Source: Proteiniphilum sp. UBA5384 (GTDB lineage Bacteria; Bacteroidota; Bacteroidia; Bacteroidales; Dysgonomonadaceae). From it: DNA of 39,469 bases. This document shows, piece after piece, positions 25,335 through 33,487 of this stretch. Within the stretch, counting starts at the first letter, position 1. Every line of letters begins with the position of its first letter. The notes under the pieces are model-generated. The model saw only the letters and a list, made by a program, of their open reading frames with translations. It was not told where the DNA came from and made no database searches. The stretch is from positions 8,004 through 47,472 of the forward strand of contig NZ_DHOS01000032.1 in the NCBI RefSeq assembly GCF_002410825.1, given 5' to 3'. The translations under genes and the position numbers were made by a program.

Positions 25335-25959
25335 TTCGTCAGTGGAAAACATACCGGAGGATCGGTCTTAAAAACAAATGAATCTTTAAAGGGAACGGGT
25401 AAAACACATTCCCTTTTGTCGGGTATCCAGAAGTTAAGATAGATTTTTATGACTTCAGCTATGACAATCCGGGGCAGCAATTCTCACTGTATTTATTACA
25501 AGGTGCCACACTAAAACATTTTCACCTTCATTGCAGTCAAAATACGAATGGAATTTCGGAGCTTCTTTTAACTGGGACACTTATGATCCCGCCACCAATC
25601 CGTCCAACAAAAATATAGGAGCCTGGGTCAATATTTATTTCGCAGCCAATATCTTTTCCACAAAATTCTTTTCAAAACATATCGACATGGAATTTGGTCT
25701 TTCGGGCAATCATATTTCAAATGGTGCTACAAAGATGCCGAACTCCGGAATCAATACAATCGGCGTTTCTGCAGGTTTAATTTACTATTTTGAACGAGAA
25801 CGGAATCAATTATGCCTTTTTAAGAAAAAAGTGATCAAACAGATCAGTGGCAAAATCAACTCATCCTTTGCTTGTAATCATCATAATCAAACTCACGATA
25901 AAGCTCAAACTCTCCCCTTGCGGTCCAAAGTCCTATTGATGGATGGGAAACACCGTTGA
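25335..25959 (+). pseudogene. Decayed PagL-like lipid A deacylase (acyloxyacyl hydrolase)
   Basis: Pieces of one PagL-like outer-membrane barrel protein appear in order but in three reading frames. Piece 1 (from about 25335): GKHTGGSVLKTNESLKG, ending at a TAG near 25440. Piece 2 (from 25421): EVKIDFYDFSYDNPGQQF then SLYLLQGATLKH. Piece 3 (from about 25513, open to 25959): FSPSLQSKYEWNFGASFNW, then NHISNG with the catalytic His/Ser pair, and NSGINTIGVSAGLIYYF. The order matches intact Bacteroidales family members. The last frame then runs 104 bases into the opposite-strand nspC gene, so its natural end is also lost. Intact members remove an acyl chain from lipid A. At least two frameshifts make function unlikely. 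Confidence 0.75.
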
Positions 25960-26998
25960 ACATGGTGGTTTTCACAATGGTATAATGGATCATATCCTCA
26001 AAGACAATCCTGTCACCTATTTGCAAAGGCTCCTCGAAAGACCAATCTCCCATAAAATCACCGCTCAGGCAACTGTTGCCTCCCATCCGGTAGGTGGGTT
26101 TACCGGGCAAGGGCTCCTGACTGGCTCCCCGGATCCGCGGTTTATAAGGCATCTCAAGGCAATCAGGCATATGGCAGGCGAAAGAGACATTAAGCATGGC
26201 AGTTTGTACGCCATGATTCTCCACGATATCGACCACGGTAGCCACCAATACGCCCGTCTCCCAAGCAAAAGCACTACCCGGTTCCATGATAATATGTAAA
26301 TGGGGGTAACGTTGTTTTAAACTGGTCAATACTCTTATCAGATGTTCCACATCGTAATCTTTATGCGTCATCAGATGCCCCCCTCCGAGATTGAGCCATT
26401 GCATCTGAGGAAAGAGATGTCCGAATTTCTGTTCCACTACTACCAGCGTCTTTTCGAGATCGTAAGAATTGTTTTCACACAAATTATGCAAATGCAATCC
26501 GGTAACACCTTCAGGCAGTTGTTTTCCTATCTTGTCAGAAGTCACGCCCAGGCGCGATCCGGGAGCACTGGGATTATACAGGTCAGTATCTACTACTGAA
26601 AACTCCGGGTTAATCCTTATTCCACATTCTATCTTTTTCCCGGATGACTGCACCTGCGGATAGAAGCGCTCGAACTGCGAAAGGGAATTAAAGGTTATAT
26701 GGCTGCTATACTGAAGGAAAAACGGAAAATCGGTATCGGTATAAGCAGGAGCGTATGTATGTGCCGGGCTCCCCATTTCTTCGAATGCCAACTGAGCTTC
26801 CGCCACGGAACTGGCCGTAGAGTATTCGATATATTCACGTATGATAGGGAATGATTTCCACATTGCAAACGCTTTAAAAGCCAGGATAATTTGTACTCCT
26901 GCACGCTCCTCTACCGATCGTATCAAGCGGAGATTACGGCGGAGCAATTCTTCTTCCATCACAAAACAAGGAGAAGGTATTTTTGAAAAATCAATCAT
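25856..26998 (-). CDS. nspC: Carboxynorspermidine decarboxylase
   Basis: PLP-dependent enzyme of the alternative polyamine pathway: it decarboxylates carboxyspermidine or carboxynorspermidine to spermidine or norspermidine. The 380-residue protein has the fold type III start IPSPCFVMEEELL and the PLP lysine K42 in ILAFKAFAMWK, followed by a complete barrel and C-terminal beta domain with the conserved SCLSGDFMGDW segment. It is normally paired with a saccharopine-dehydrogenase-like gene, which is not in this window. The promoter boxes at 27034-27054 precede the ATG at 26998. Its end is overlapped by the open frame of the PagL pseudogene. Confidence 0.94.
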   Translation of the reverse strand: MIDFSKIPSPCFVMEEELLRRNLRLIRSVEERAGVQIILAFKAFAMWKSFPIIREYIEYSTASSVAEAQLAFEEMGSPAHTYAPAYTDTDFPFFLQYSSHITFNSLSQFERFYPQVQSSGKKIECGIRINPEFSVVDTDLYNPSAPGSRLGVTSDKIGKQLPEGVTGLHLHNLCENNSYDLEKTLVVVEQKFGHLFPQMQWLNLGGGHLMTHKDYDVEHLIRVLTSLKQRYPHLHIIMEPGSAFAWETGVLVATVVDIVENHGVQTAMLNVSFACHMPDCLEMPYKPRIRGASQEPLPGKPTYRMGGNSCLSGDFMGDWSFEEPLQIGDRIVFEDMIHYTIVKTTMFNGVSHPSIGLWTARGEFELYREFDYDDYKQRMS

Positions 26999-27033
26999 TT
27001 TAGTTATTATTCCATTGTTATTTGGTCGTCGTT

Positions 27034-27054
27034 CAAATTTACATTACAAATTTA
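27034..27054 (-). promoter_or_regulatory. Two tandem -7-like boxes (TAAATTTG) upstream of nspC
   Basis: TAAATTTG occurs twice on the minus strand (27034-27041 and 27047-27054), 13 bases apart, both matching TAnnTTTG. A TTTG lies 22 bases upstream of the nearer box. Either could serve nspC, whose ATG is about 36 bases on. Confidence 0.45.
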
Positions 27055-27088
27055 GAATAACTACAAAAGTTTAACGGCGAAGCCTGGA

Positions 27089-27616
27089 TCAGTATTTTTC
27101 AATATGTACCTTTTCCCAGGGCAGATTATCCGGATTGGCCGGCGTTCTCTCTTTCTCTTTCTTTCCAAAGGCGATTACACATAATACCTCCAGCGGCATT
27201 GGGATGTCCAATAAGTCATTAATATATTCACCGGCCGTAATATTATCTGAATAATTCCGATTCCTTACTTGCACCCAACAACTGCCTATTTCCAACTCCT
27301 CTGCCTGCAATTGCATGTTAATAGCAGCTATCGAAGCATCCTCCACCGAGGCAACACTTACCAAGGGGTTTGCCAGAACAACAACAGCCAACGCAGCATC
27401 ACCAATAAATGAGGCACTCTTTGGCTTGCAAAGTGATAATTTCACAAGGGTTTCTTTCTCCTCCACGGCTATAAATTCCCATGAGTGACTATTTTTGGAA
27501 GTAGGTGAAAGCAAGCCTGCCTCAATAATTACCCTTATCTCCTCGGGAGATAATAACTCGCCCGTAAATTTCCGGATACTGCGGCGCCGGATCAATAAAT
27601 TTTGAAAATTAGACAT
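27089..27616 (-). CDS. Nitroreductase-family flavoprotein
   Basis: A 175-residue FMN-dependent oxidoreductase of the nitroreductase family. RRRSIRKFTGELLS near the start is the phosphate-binding segment of the FMN site; the mid-protein AAINMQLQAEELEIGSCWV stretch and the late GKKEKERTP belong to the same fold. Physiological substrates of such proteins are usually unknown; in anaerobes they often handle quinones, nitro compounds or flavins. Nothing adjacent points to a pathway: nspC follows after 90 bases and the hemerythrin gene is divergent. The ATG at 27616 leads directly into the conserved segment. Confidence 0.9.
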   Translation of the reverse strand: MSNFQNLLIRRRSIRKFTGELLSPEEIRVIIEAGLLSPTSKNSHSWEFIAVEEKETLVKLSLCKPKSASFIGDAALAVVVLANPLVSVASVEDASIAAINMQLQAEELEIGSCWVQVRNRNYSDNITAGEYINDLLDIPMPLEVLCVIAFGKKEKERTPANPDNLPWEKVHIEKY

Positions 27617-27740
27617 CGTTTTTGAATTAGGATCGCAATAATACGAAAAAAACCGGTATTAAACACCATTCCAAATGAAAAACACACTGGATTTTCCACA
27701 GATTAATATAGATTCATTCTAAATTATCATCTATTTTTTG

Positions 27741-27748
27741 TACTTTTG
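27741..27748 (+). promoter_or_regulatory. -7 box (TACTTTTG) of the hemerythrin-luxR operon
   Basis: TACTTTTG matches TAnnTTTG, 33 bases before the ATG at 27782. No TTTG is found at the usual -33 distance. Confidence 0.55.
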
Positions 27749-27781
27749 CAGATAAACTTCAGAATAAACTGATTATAAAAC

Positions 27782-28495
27782 ATGTATTATTCTTCCAGGA
27801 CAAGAGTAAGGCCATATATGAAAATGGCAGATCTGATCGACGGGAATCCTTATTTACTGTTGATGTTGCAACACTTCGACATCGACTTCCGGGTAAGTGA
27901 CCTCACCGTTTTGCAGCTTTGCAACCGGTACGACCTCAGCGAACACCTATTCGTCAGTATCGCCAATCTATATACCGGTGCGATCACAAAGGGAGAACAA
28001 CGGTTCACCAGAAACGATCTGTTGCATGTAATCGGTTTTCTGAAGAGAAGCCACAACTATTACCGTTTCGACAAGTATCCCCAAATCAGCTCTTACATCC
28101 GCCAACTTCAGGAAAATCATCCGGAAAAAGAATTAAAGTTGTTGGAAAAATTTTTCAATGAGTATTTTACGGAAGTAAGAGAACATCTTGACTATGAAGA
28201 TGAAATAGCTTTCCCCTATTTCATTACACTTTTAGGAACCGAACAGCAGAATAACCCCCAGGAAGTTTATTCCTCGAGGGAATATAGCGACCATCATACC
28301 GATATAGAACTCAAACTGAAAGACCTGAAAAATCTTCTGCTAAAGTACGTAAAGATTAACGATGATCTGAATCTTCGTCGCAAATTGTTTATGTCGCTTT
28401 ATGAACTCGAGTTCGATCTATACATCCATTCCCTGATAGAAGAAACTATTCTGATTCCGTCCGGCGTGGATATTGAAAGGGAACAACATGCATAA
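27782..28495 (+). CDS. Hemerythrin-like protein, RIC/ScdA-related
   Basis: A 237-residue cytoplasmic protein. Residues 16-55 resemble the N-terminal domain of ScdA/YtfE-type iron-centre repair proteins (ADLIDGNPYLLLMLQHF) but without the usual Cys pair. The rest is a hemerythrin-like four-helix bundle; likely di-iron ligands are His91, His135 with Glu139 or Glu141, His171, and His216 with Glu220. Such proteins sense or buffer oxygen, NO or iron and help rebuild damaged Fe-S clusters. The stop overlaps the start of the regulator gene by eight bases, so the two are translated together and probably act in one response. Confidence 0.82.
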   Translation: MYYSSRTRVRPYMKMADLIDGNPYLLLMLQHFDIDFRVSDLTVLQLCNRYDLSEHLFVSIANLYTGAITKGEQRFTRNDLLHVIGFLKRSHNYYRFDKYPQISSYIRQLQENHPEKELKLLEKFFNEYFTEVREHLDYEDEIAFPYFITLLGTEQQNNPQEVYSSREYSDHHTDIELKLKDLKNLLLKYVKINDDLNLRRKLFMSLYELEFDLYIHSLIEETILIPSGVDIEREQHA

Positions 28496-29090
28496 ATCTA
28501 CTCTCCATATTGCCGTTTTAGAATCTTCGAAGATAATTTTCGAAGGAATTCAGGCCGTTCTATACCAATCGGATCTGGATTGCCGTATTTATAGGCTGGA
28601 GACTTTGGATGAATTGCCCGAACTCCTTGAATCCAAACCGACAGATATACTGATAGTCAATCCCGTACAATTCGTAAATAGGGAAAAGGATTTCAGAAAG
28701 ATGAGAAAGAACTTCCCTTCTCTGACAGTGGCAGGAATCGACTTGGGCATGATGCACAAATCATCGATCACGACCGATATTACTTTTACCCTCTACGATT
28801 CAGCCGAACATATCATCCACATGCTCTCCAAACTTAATGAAAAGAGCCAGTCTATACCGGGCGAGAAAGAAGGAGAAGAGAATCTCACCAAGAGAGAGCT
28901 TGAAGTGTTGACCGGTCTTGTAAATGGTATGTTGAACAAAGAGATTGCCGACTCCCTCAATATCAGTATCCATACGGTAGTAAGGCACAGGAAAAACATC
29001 GCTATGAAAACAGGCATCCGAAGCCAGTCGGGGCTTACTATCTATGCTATTTCCAAGAAAATTATCTCTATTGAAGATATAGAAATCTGA
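28488..29090 (+). CDS. LuxR-type transcription regulator with degenerate receiver domain
   Basis: A 200-residue protein with a receiver-like N-terminal domain (about 5-118) and a clear LuxR/NarL helix-turn-helix (133-178; LTKRELEVLTGLVNGMLNKEIA, then SIHTVVRHRKN). The receiver lacks the usual acidic pair after strand 1 (LESS in place of DDH-type residues), and the strand-3 phospho-acceptor position reads DILIVNP, with Asn58 instead of Asp. So phosphorylation by a kinase is unlikely; regulation may instead come from the hemerythrin partner encoded just upstream. The ATG at 28488 overlaps the upstream stop by eight bases. Confidence 0.85.
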   Translation: MHKSTLHIAVLESSKIIFEGIQAVLYQSDLDCRIYRLETLDELPELLESKPTDILIVNPVQFVNREKDFRKMRKNFPSLTVAGIDLGMMHKSSITTDITFTLYDSAEHIIHMLSKLNEKSQSIPGEKEGEENLTKRELEVLTGLVNGMLNKEIADSLNISIHTVVRHRKNIAMKTGIRSQSGLTIYAISKKIISIEDIEI

Positions 29091-29126
29091 TTTTCGAAAC
29101 TTACCAAACGAATAAAATCCTTCTAC

Positions 29127-29162
29127 TTAACAAAAAAATCCACTTTTGTTAAACAATTTAAC
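29127..29162. repeat. Two adjoining palindromes between luxR and sucC
   Basis: TTAACAAAA (29127-29135) and TTTTGTTAA (29144-29152) are perfect inverted arms around eight bases. Directly overlapping is GTTAAA-CAA-TTTAAC (29148-29162). They could be a weak terminator for the luxR transcript or a binding site. The rest of the 300-base gap to sucC (29091-29389) is AT-rich, with no clear promoter or RNA gene. Confidence 0.4.
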
Positions 29163-29389
29163 GCAATCAAACGTTTCTCATGAAGACAAACGAATTTTAC
29201 GATTCGAAATATATGATTAGCATTACAACAATATTTAATCATCATAAGTTATGTAAAAAGGCCCCATGAAACGAGCATAATAATAGTTTTCACCCAAGAA
29301 CTTTTTCGATAGTGAACATAGAGGCTTTATTTTGACTATGTTGAACAAAGAGAGAGTCTTATTAATTGAAAATAAATAGTTTTAATCAT

Positions 29390-30520
29390 ATGAAAATTCA
29401 TGAATATCAGGCAAAAGAAATGTTTGCATCGTATGGATTACCTGTGGACAGGAGTATTGTGTGCCGCTCTATAGAGGATGCAGTGAAAGCTTATGGCCAA
29501 CTGGATTCGCAGAGGGTGATCGTCAAAGCACAGGTACATACGGGCGGTAGAGGCAAGGCCGGAGGTGTAAAGCTTGCCAAGGATGAGATAGAATTACGTA
29601 AACATGCTGCGACAATCCTTGGAATGAATATCAAGGGATTCACCGTCGACCGGATCCTGGTAGGTCAGGCTGTTAACATCGAAAAAGAGTATTACGTAAG
29701 TTTTGTCATCGACAGAGCTTCAAAATCAACCATTCTGATGCTGAGTAGGGAGGGAGGTATGGATATTGAAGAGGTAGCCCGTACTACCCCCGAAAAGATC
29801 CATAAGTTTGAAATCGATCCTTCGTTAGGATTACCCGAATATCTGGCACGTGAAGCAGCTTTTAAACTGTTCGATGATATCAAAGAGGTGAATCAGGCTA
29901 CCGCAATCTTTCAAAAGCTTTATAAGCTATTTGTAGGAACCGATGCTTCTCTGGCTGAGATCAACCCTCTGGTACTGACGAAAGAGGGTAATTTGATGGC
30001 CATCGATGCAAAAATGACATTCGACGACAATGCACTTTATCGTCATCCAAAAATCGCCGCTCTCAATGAACCGACCGAAGAAGAGAAAAAAGAGCAGAAT
30101 GCCAAAAGTAAAGGGTTCAGCTATGTGAACCTGGGCGGTGAAATCGGGTGTATGGTAAACGGTGCCGGACTGGCAATGGCCACTATGGATTTGATTAAAT
30201 TATATGGTGGTAATCCGGCCAACTTCCTTGATATAGGAGGGAGTTCAAATCCAACAAAAGTGATTGAAGCGATGAAACTGCTGTTAAGCGATCAGAACGT
30301 GAAAGTGGTACTGATTAATATTTTTGGAGGCATCACTCGTTGTGACGATGTAGCAAAAGGGTTGCTGGAAGCTTTTAAACAGATAAAGACAGGTGTTCCT
30401 GTGGTAATCAGGCTTACCGGAACCAATGAAAAAGAGGGACGTGCATTACTGCAGGGAACAGGACTGTATGTTGCGGAAACTATGGGTGAAGCTACCCGGA
30501 AAGCGGTTTCTCTGGTCTGA
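29390..30520 (+). CDS. sucC: Succinate-CoA ligase (ADP/GDP-forming), beta subunit
   Basis: With SucD, interconverts succinyl-CoA and succinate with formation of a nucleoside triphosphate. The 376-residue chain starts MKIHEYQAKEMF, has the ATP-grasp domain (to about 235) and the late GGSSNPTKV and NIFGGITRCD segments of the ligase domain. The frame reaches back to a TTG at 29366, but the ATG at 29390 gives the universal start. No TAnnTTTG box is exact; TTATTTTGAC at 29326-29335 is the nearest, one base short. sucD follows 68 bases after its stop. Confidence 0.96.
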   Translation: MKIHEYQAKEMFASYGLPVDRSIVCRSIEDAVKAYGQLDSQRVIVKAQVHTGGRGKAGGVKLAKDEIELRKHAATILGMNIKGFTVDRILVGQAVNIEKEYYVSFVIDRASKSTILMLSREGGMDIEEVARTTPEKIHKFEIDPSLGLPEYLAREAAFKLFDDIKEVNQATAIFQKLYKLFVGTDASLAEINPLVLTKEGNLMAIDAKMTFDDNALYRHPKIAALNEPTEEEKKEQNAKSKGFSYVNLGGEIGCMVNGAGLAMATMDLIKLYGGNPANFLDIGGSSNPTKVIEAMKLLLSDQNVKVVLINIFGGITRCDDVAKGLLEAFKQIKTGVPVVIRLTGTNEKEGRALLQGTGLYVAETMGEATRKAVSLV

Positions 30521-30541
30521 TTTGTATTATGCATGTTATCT

Positions 30542-30561
30542 AAATTTACAATGTAAATTTG
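30542..30561 (+). promoter_or_regulatory. Palindrome with -7-like box before sucD
   Basis: AAATTTAC-AAT-GTAAATTT is a perfect palindrome, and its right half makes TAAATTTG (30553-30560), a TAnnTTTG match, 28 bases before the sucD ATG. A TTTG at 30521-30524 is too far for a standard -33 box. It may give sucD an internal promoter. The same half-sites occur upstream of nspC. Confidence 0.4.
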
Positions 30562-30588
30562 AACAACAACAGAATAAACAACAAAAAC

Positions 30589-31455
30589 ATGAGTATCCTT
30601 ATAGATAAAAATACCCGATTGATAGTACAGGGGATAACCGGCCGTGATGGCAGTTTTCACGCATCAAAAATGAAAGCCTATGGCACGAATGTCGTAGGCG
30701 GCACCTCCCCCGGAAAAGCAGGCGAATTAACCGATGGCATTCCTGTATTTAACACAGTAAAAGATGCAGTGAATGAGACAGGTGCTGACACCTCTGTGAT
30801 CTTTGTTCCGGCTCCTTTTGCAAAAGATGCCATGATGGAAGCAGCCGATGCGGGGATAAAACTGATTATCGCTATCACGGAAGGCGTTCCTACGCTCGAC
30901 GTAATAGAAGCATACCATTTCATCAGGCAAAGAGGCGCCAACCTGATTGGTCCCAACTGCCCCGGCCTGATTTCACCGGGAAAAGGTCTGGTGGGAATTA
31001 TGCCTTCCATGATTTTCAAACAGGGTAGTACCGGTGTAATCAGCCGAAGCGGTACCCTTACTTACGAGGTCGTTTATAATCTCACCGAACATAGTATGGG
31101 GCAATCCACGGCCATTGGTGTCGGAGGTGACCCGGTAGTAGGGCTCTATTTTATAGAATTGCTTGAGATGTTTGAAAACGATCCCGAAACCGACTCTATT
31201 GCTTTAATCGGTGAGATTGGTGGCGATGCCGAAGAACGGGCTGCGGCATATATCAAGAAACATATTACCAAACCGGTAGCTGTATTTATCGCCGGTCAAC
31301 AAGCACCTCCCGGCAAGCAGATGGGACATGCGGGGGCTATCATCTCCAGTGGAAGTGGTACGGCCGCTGAAAAAATTGCCGCCTTCGAAGCGGCAGGGGT
31401 TCCGGTAGCCAAAGAGCCCAGCCAAATCCCGGATTTGTTGAAGAAAAGAAGATAA
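30589..31455 (+). CDS. sucD: Succinate-CoA ligase (ADP/GDP-forming), alpha subunit
   Basis: Partner of SucC. In 288 residues: the CoA-binding Rossmann opening QGITGRDGSFHASKM (about 14-28), the IGPNCPG segment, and GKQMGHAGAIIS near residue 245, whose His is phosphorylated in catalysis. I use the ATG at 30589, which gives the usual start MSILIDKNTRL; the frame extends to a TTG at 30559 with an Asn-rich, unlikely leader. A terminator follows at 31472-31514. Confidence 0.96.
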   Translation: MSILIDKNTRLIVQGITGRDGSFHASKMKAYGTNVVGGTSPGKAGELTDGIPVFNTVKDAVNETGADTSVIFVPAPFAKDAMMEAADAGIKLIIAITEGVPTLDVIEAYHFIRQRGANLIGPNCPGLISPGKGLVGIMPSMIFKQGSTGVISRSGTLTYEVVYNLTEHSMGQSTAIGVGGDPVVGLYFIELLEMFENDPETDSIALIGEIGGDAEERAAAYIKKHITKPVAVFIAGQQAPPGKQMGHAGAIISSGSGTAAEKIAAFEAAGVPVAKEPSQIPDLLKKRR

Positions 31456-31471
31456 CTCCGGCATAAAATTC

Positions 31472-31514
31472 AACAAAAAAGCGAGTCCATATACTGGGAA
31501 CTCGCTTTGTTGTT
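31472..31514. terminator. Bidirectional terminator between sucD and the GH109-like gene
   Basis: A 15-pair stem with one mismatch (31472-31486 with 31500-31514), built on GCGAGT/ACTCGC flanked by A- and T-rich arms, stands between two convergent genes. The leftward U-run (TTTTTTG) is better than the rightward one. Confidence 0.85.
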
Positions 31515-31532
31515 ATTATGGGTTATTGCTGC

Positions 31533-32945
31533 TTAATCGGCAAATGCGTGCCTGAACCCCTGAATCCTGTTCCAGTTACCCCGGGTAAAATCGGGCACTT
31601 CCACCGGAGCATTGTTATTCTCTATCGAGAGGCGGCTCAATTCGCCAAGACTACACCATTCTGCCAGGTCATAGACGTCCATGTCTAATGGCAAGCCGTT
31701 CTGTAGGCAATATACCAGACGATAGTCCATAATAAAGTCCATACCGCCGTGGCCACCCACTTCTTTGGCCTTCTCTTCCAACTCACGGTGAATCCGGTGC
31801 TTATACTTATCCATCAAAGCATCCCTCACCTCTTTAGTTACATAACTATGGGCACTGAGGTCCTCATGATCAGGTACACCGCCTTCCGAAAGCATATCTC
31901 CCTGAAGCGCATAGCCTTGGTTCGGATACTTATTCGCAAACCCCTTCGTACCGCTTACCTGGTACATCCGGCTGTAAGGACGTGGTGAAGCCACATCATG
32001 CTGGATATGGATTGTTTTCCCTTTTTCGGTGCGGATCATCGTCATCGTATGCTGTCCGTTGGCGAACATATAAGCACTGTCACGGTCCATTCCCCTCTTC
32101 TTGATCAGGTATTCGGGAATGCTTACCGGTTTAGTATCCATCGACACCAGCGTATTCATCTTGTCTCCACGGTGGATATCCAATACCTGGGCAGCCGGAC
32201 CCAACCCATGCGTCGCATATACATCCCCACGGAATTCCTTATTGAACTGCATCCGCCAGTCCCCCTCATAAGAATCCCAAAATTCTTCTAACTGGTGGAT
32301 ATAGGCCCCCTCGGTATGGAGAATTTCACCAAAAAGACCCTGTTGCGCCATATTCAACGTAGTCAGCTCAAAAAAGTCATATACACAGTTTTCCAGTTGC
32401 ATGCAATGTTTCTGTGTACGTTCGGCAGTATTCACCACATTCCATATTTCTTCAAGGGTCATGGCTGCCGGCACTTCACAAGCCACATGCTTACCGTGCT
32501 CCATCGCATAAATCATCATGGGAACATGATTTTTCCAATCCGTAGCAATATATACCAAGTCGATATCATCCCGCTCGCATAGTTCCTTCCAGGCATCCTC
32601 ACTACCGCTATAGGAAGCAGCATGCGGCAAACCTGCCTTTTCAAGGATTCCCTGGGCCTTCTCCACCCTATCCTCGTGCTTGTCGCACAAGGCTACAATC
32701 TTCGTGCCCGGAATATGAGTAAAACGGCTCACCGCACCGGGTCCACGCATACCCAGACCGATAAAACCCACACGTACGGTGTCAATCTTGGGAGCAACCA
32801 GGTCCAATACATCTTTTTGTCCTGAGGGACGTTGGGGCACATCCGTACGGATAGTGTACCCATTACCTGATTTCTGCATTGCAGGAGTACATGCTGCAAA
32901 GAAAATCAACAGTAACAATAAAATAAAAGAATTTGTTTTTGTCAT
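31533..32945 (-). CDS. Gfo/Idh/MocA-type lipoprotein, GH109-like
   Basis: An exported, NAD-dependent glycosidase-like enzyme. The 470-residue protein starts with a signal peptide and lipobox FAAC (Cys19). A Rossmann loop GFIGLGMRG is at 60-68, then a Gfo/Idh/MocA C-terminal domain. EVPAAMTLEEIW, the QLENCVYDFF segment and GHGGMDF are features I associate with GH109, whose founding members are alpha-N-acetylgalactosaminidases acting through NAD. That activity is likely but not proven; related secreted members have other or unknown glycan substrates. I use the ATG at 32945; the longer frame (33041) would hide the signal peptide. The promoter box is at 33087-33094 and no glycan-uptake genes are near. 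Confidence 0.85.
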   Translation of the reverse strand: MTKTNSFILLLLLIFFAACTPAMQKSGNGYTIRTDVPQRPSGQKDVLDLVAPKIDTVRVGFIGLGMRGPGAVSRFTHIPGTKIVALCDKHEDRVEKAQGILEKAGLPHAASYSGSEDAWKELCERDDIDLVYIATDWKNHVPMMIYAMEHGKHVACEVPAAMTLEEIWNVVNTAERTQKHCMQLENCVYDFFELTTLNMAQQGLFGEILHTEGAYIHQLEEFWDSYEGDWRMQFNKEFRGDVYATHGLGPAAQVLDIHRGDKMNTLVSMDTKPVSIPEYLIKKRGMDRDSAYMFANGQHTMTMIRTEKGKTIHIQHDVASPRPYSRMYQVSGTKGFANKYPNQGYALQGDMLSEGGVPDHEDLSAHSYVTKEVRDALMDKYKHRIHRELEEKAKEVGGHGGMDFIMDYRLVYCLQNGLPLDMDVYDLAEWCSLGELSRLSIENNNAPVEVPDFTRGNWNRIQGFRHAFAD

Positions 32946-33086
32946 ATTGAATAAATATTTAAATATTGAATATCTGTTATTGATCAATTTCTCCCATAAA
33001 CATTCACTATAAAAACCGATCCTTAGAAAAAACATACCCATTCAGGATGAGAGGCAAGGGGTGATGGGTGCGTCATAACCACATAT

Positions 33087-33094
33087 CAAAGGTA
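33087..33094 (-). promoter_or_regulatory. -7 box (TACCTTTG) of the GH109-like gene
   Basis: TACCTTTG on the minus strand matches TAnnTTTG. It lies about 140 bases before the ATG, between this gene and the stop of the HU-LysM gene, leaving a fairly long leader. Confidence 0.5.
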
Positions 33095-33104
33095 CGTAAA
33101 ATTA

Positions 33105-33487
33105 CTAAAACGCTCTCAGGATCTCAGTCCCAAGTGATTTTGCTTTGAGAACCGATTGAGGATCTGCGGCATTAATGAAATATGAGGATCTATCGGGCAA
33201 GACCAACTCTATTCCTGACGGAACCCTATTGGGATTAGAAATTTTATCTTTATTCTCAAAATAGATATAGACCCAAAATTCCCGATCTCCAAAGAAATCC
33301 AGTGCCAGTAATCGCAATGTCTTACCTTCTGCCAGGACAATCGTCTCTGTTTCTTTTTCTGGAACAAAAGCGACCTTCTCTTCCGGGAGGTCTTGTAGGG
33401 TAGTTACAGTATCTACTCCGAAAGGTAATGTTATCGGGATACCCCCCCCGGCTGCTGTTTCCCCTTTATTTACCTCCGTCTTCTTTG
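33105..33487 (-). pseudogene. LysM half of a frameshifted HU-LysM protein
   Basis: Open frame that continues the gene at 33466-34158 after a frameshift. From the homopolymer onwards it reads SKKTEVNKGETAAGGGIPI, a spacer, then one clean LysM module VLAEGKTLRLLALDFFG, a middle section with NKDKISNPNRVPSG, and IELVLPD, and ends GTEILRAF. It has no plausible start of its own: the first ATG is inside the LysM module (33317). If the run at 33488-33497 had nine bases rather than ten, it would join the HU part into one 350-residue membrane protein. See the finding on the homopolymer. Confidence 0.75.

Noticed and set aside
29180..29269. A 29-codon frame (MKTNEFYDSKYM at its start) before sucC
   Set aside because: Too short and without context to separate from chance.
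33442..33449. Run of eight C as the frameshift site of the HU-LysM gene
   Set aside because: The HU frame already stops at 33466, before this run is reached, so a change here cannot join the two parts.
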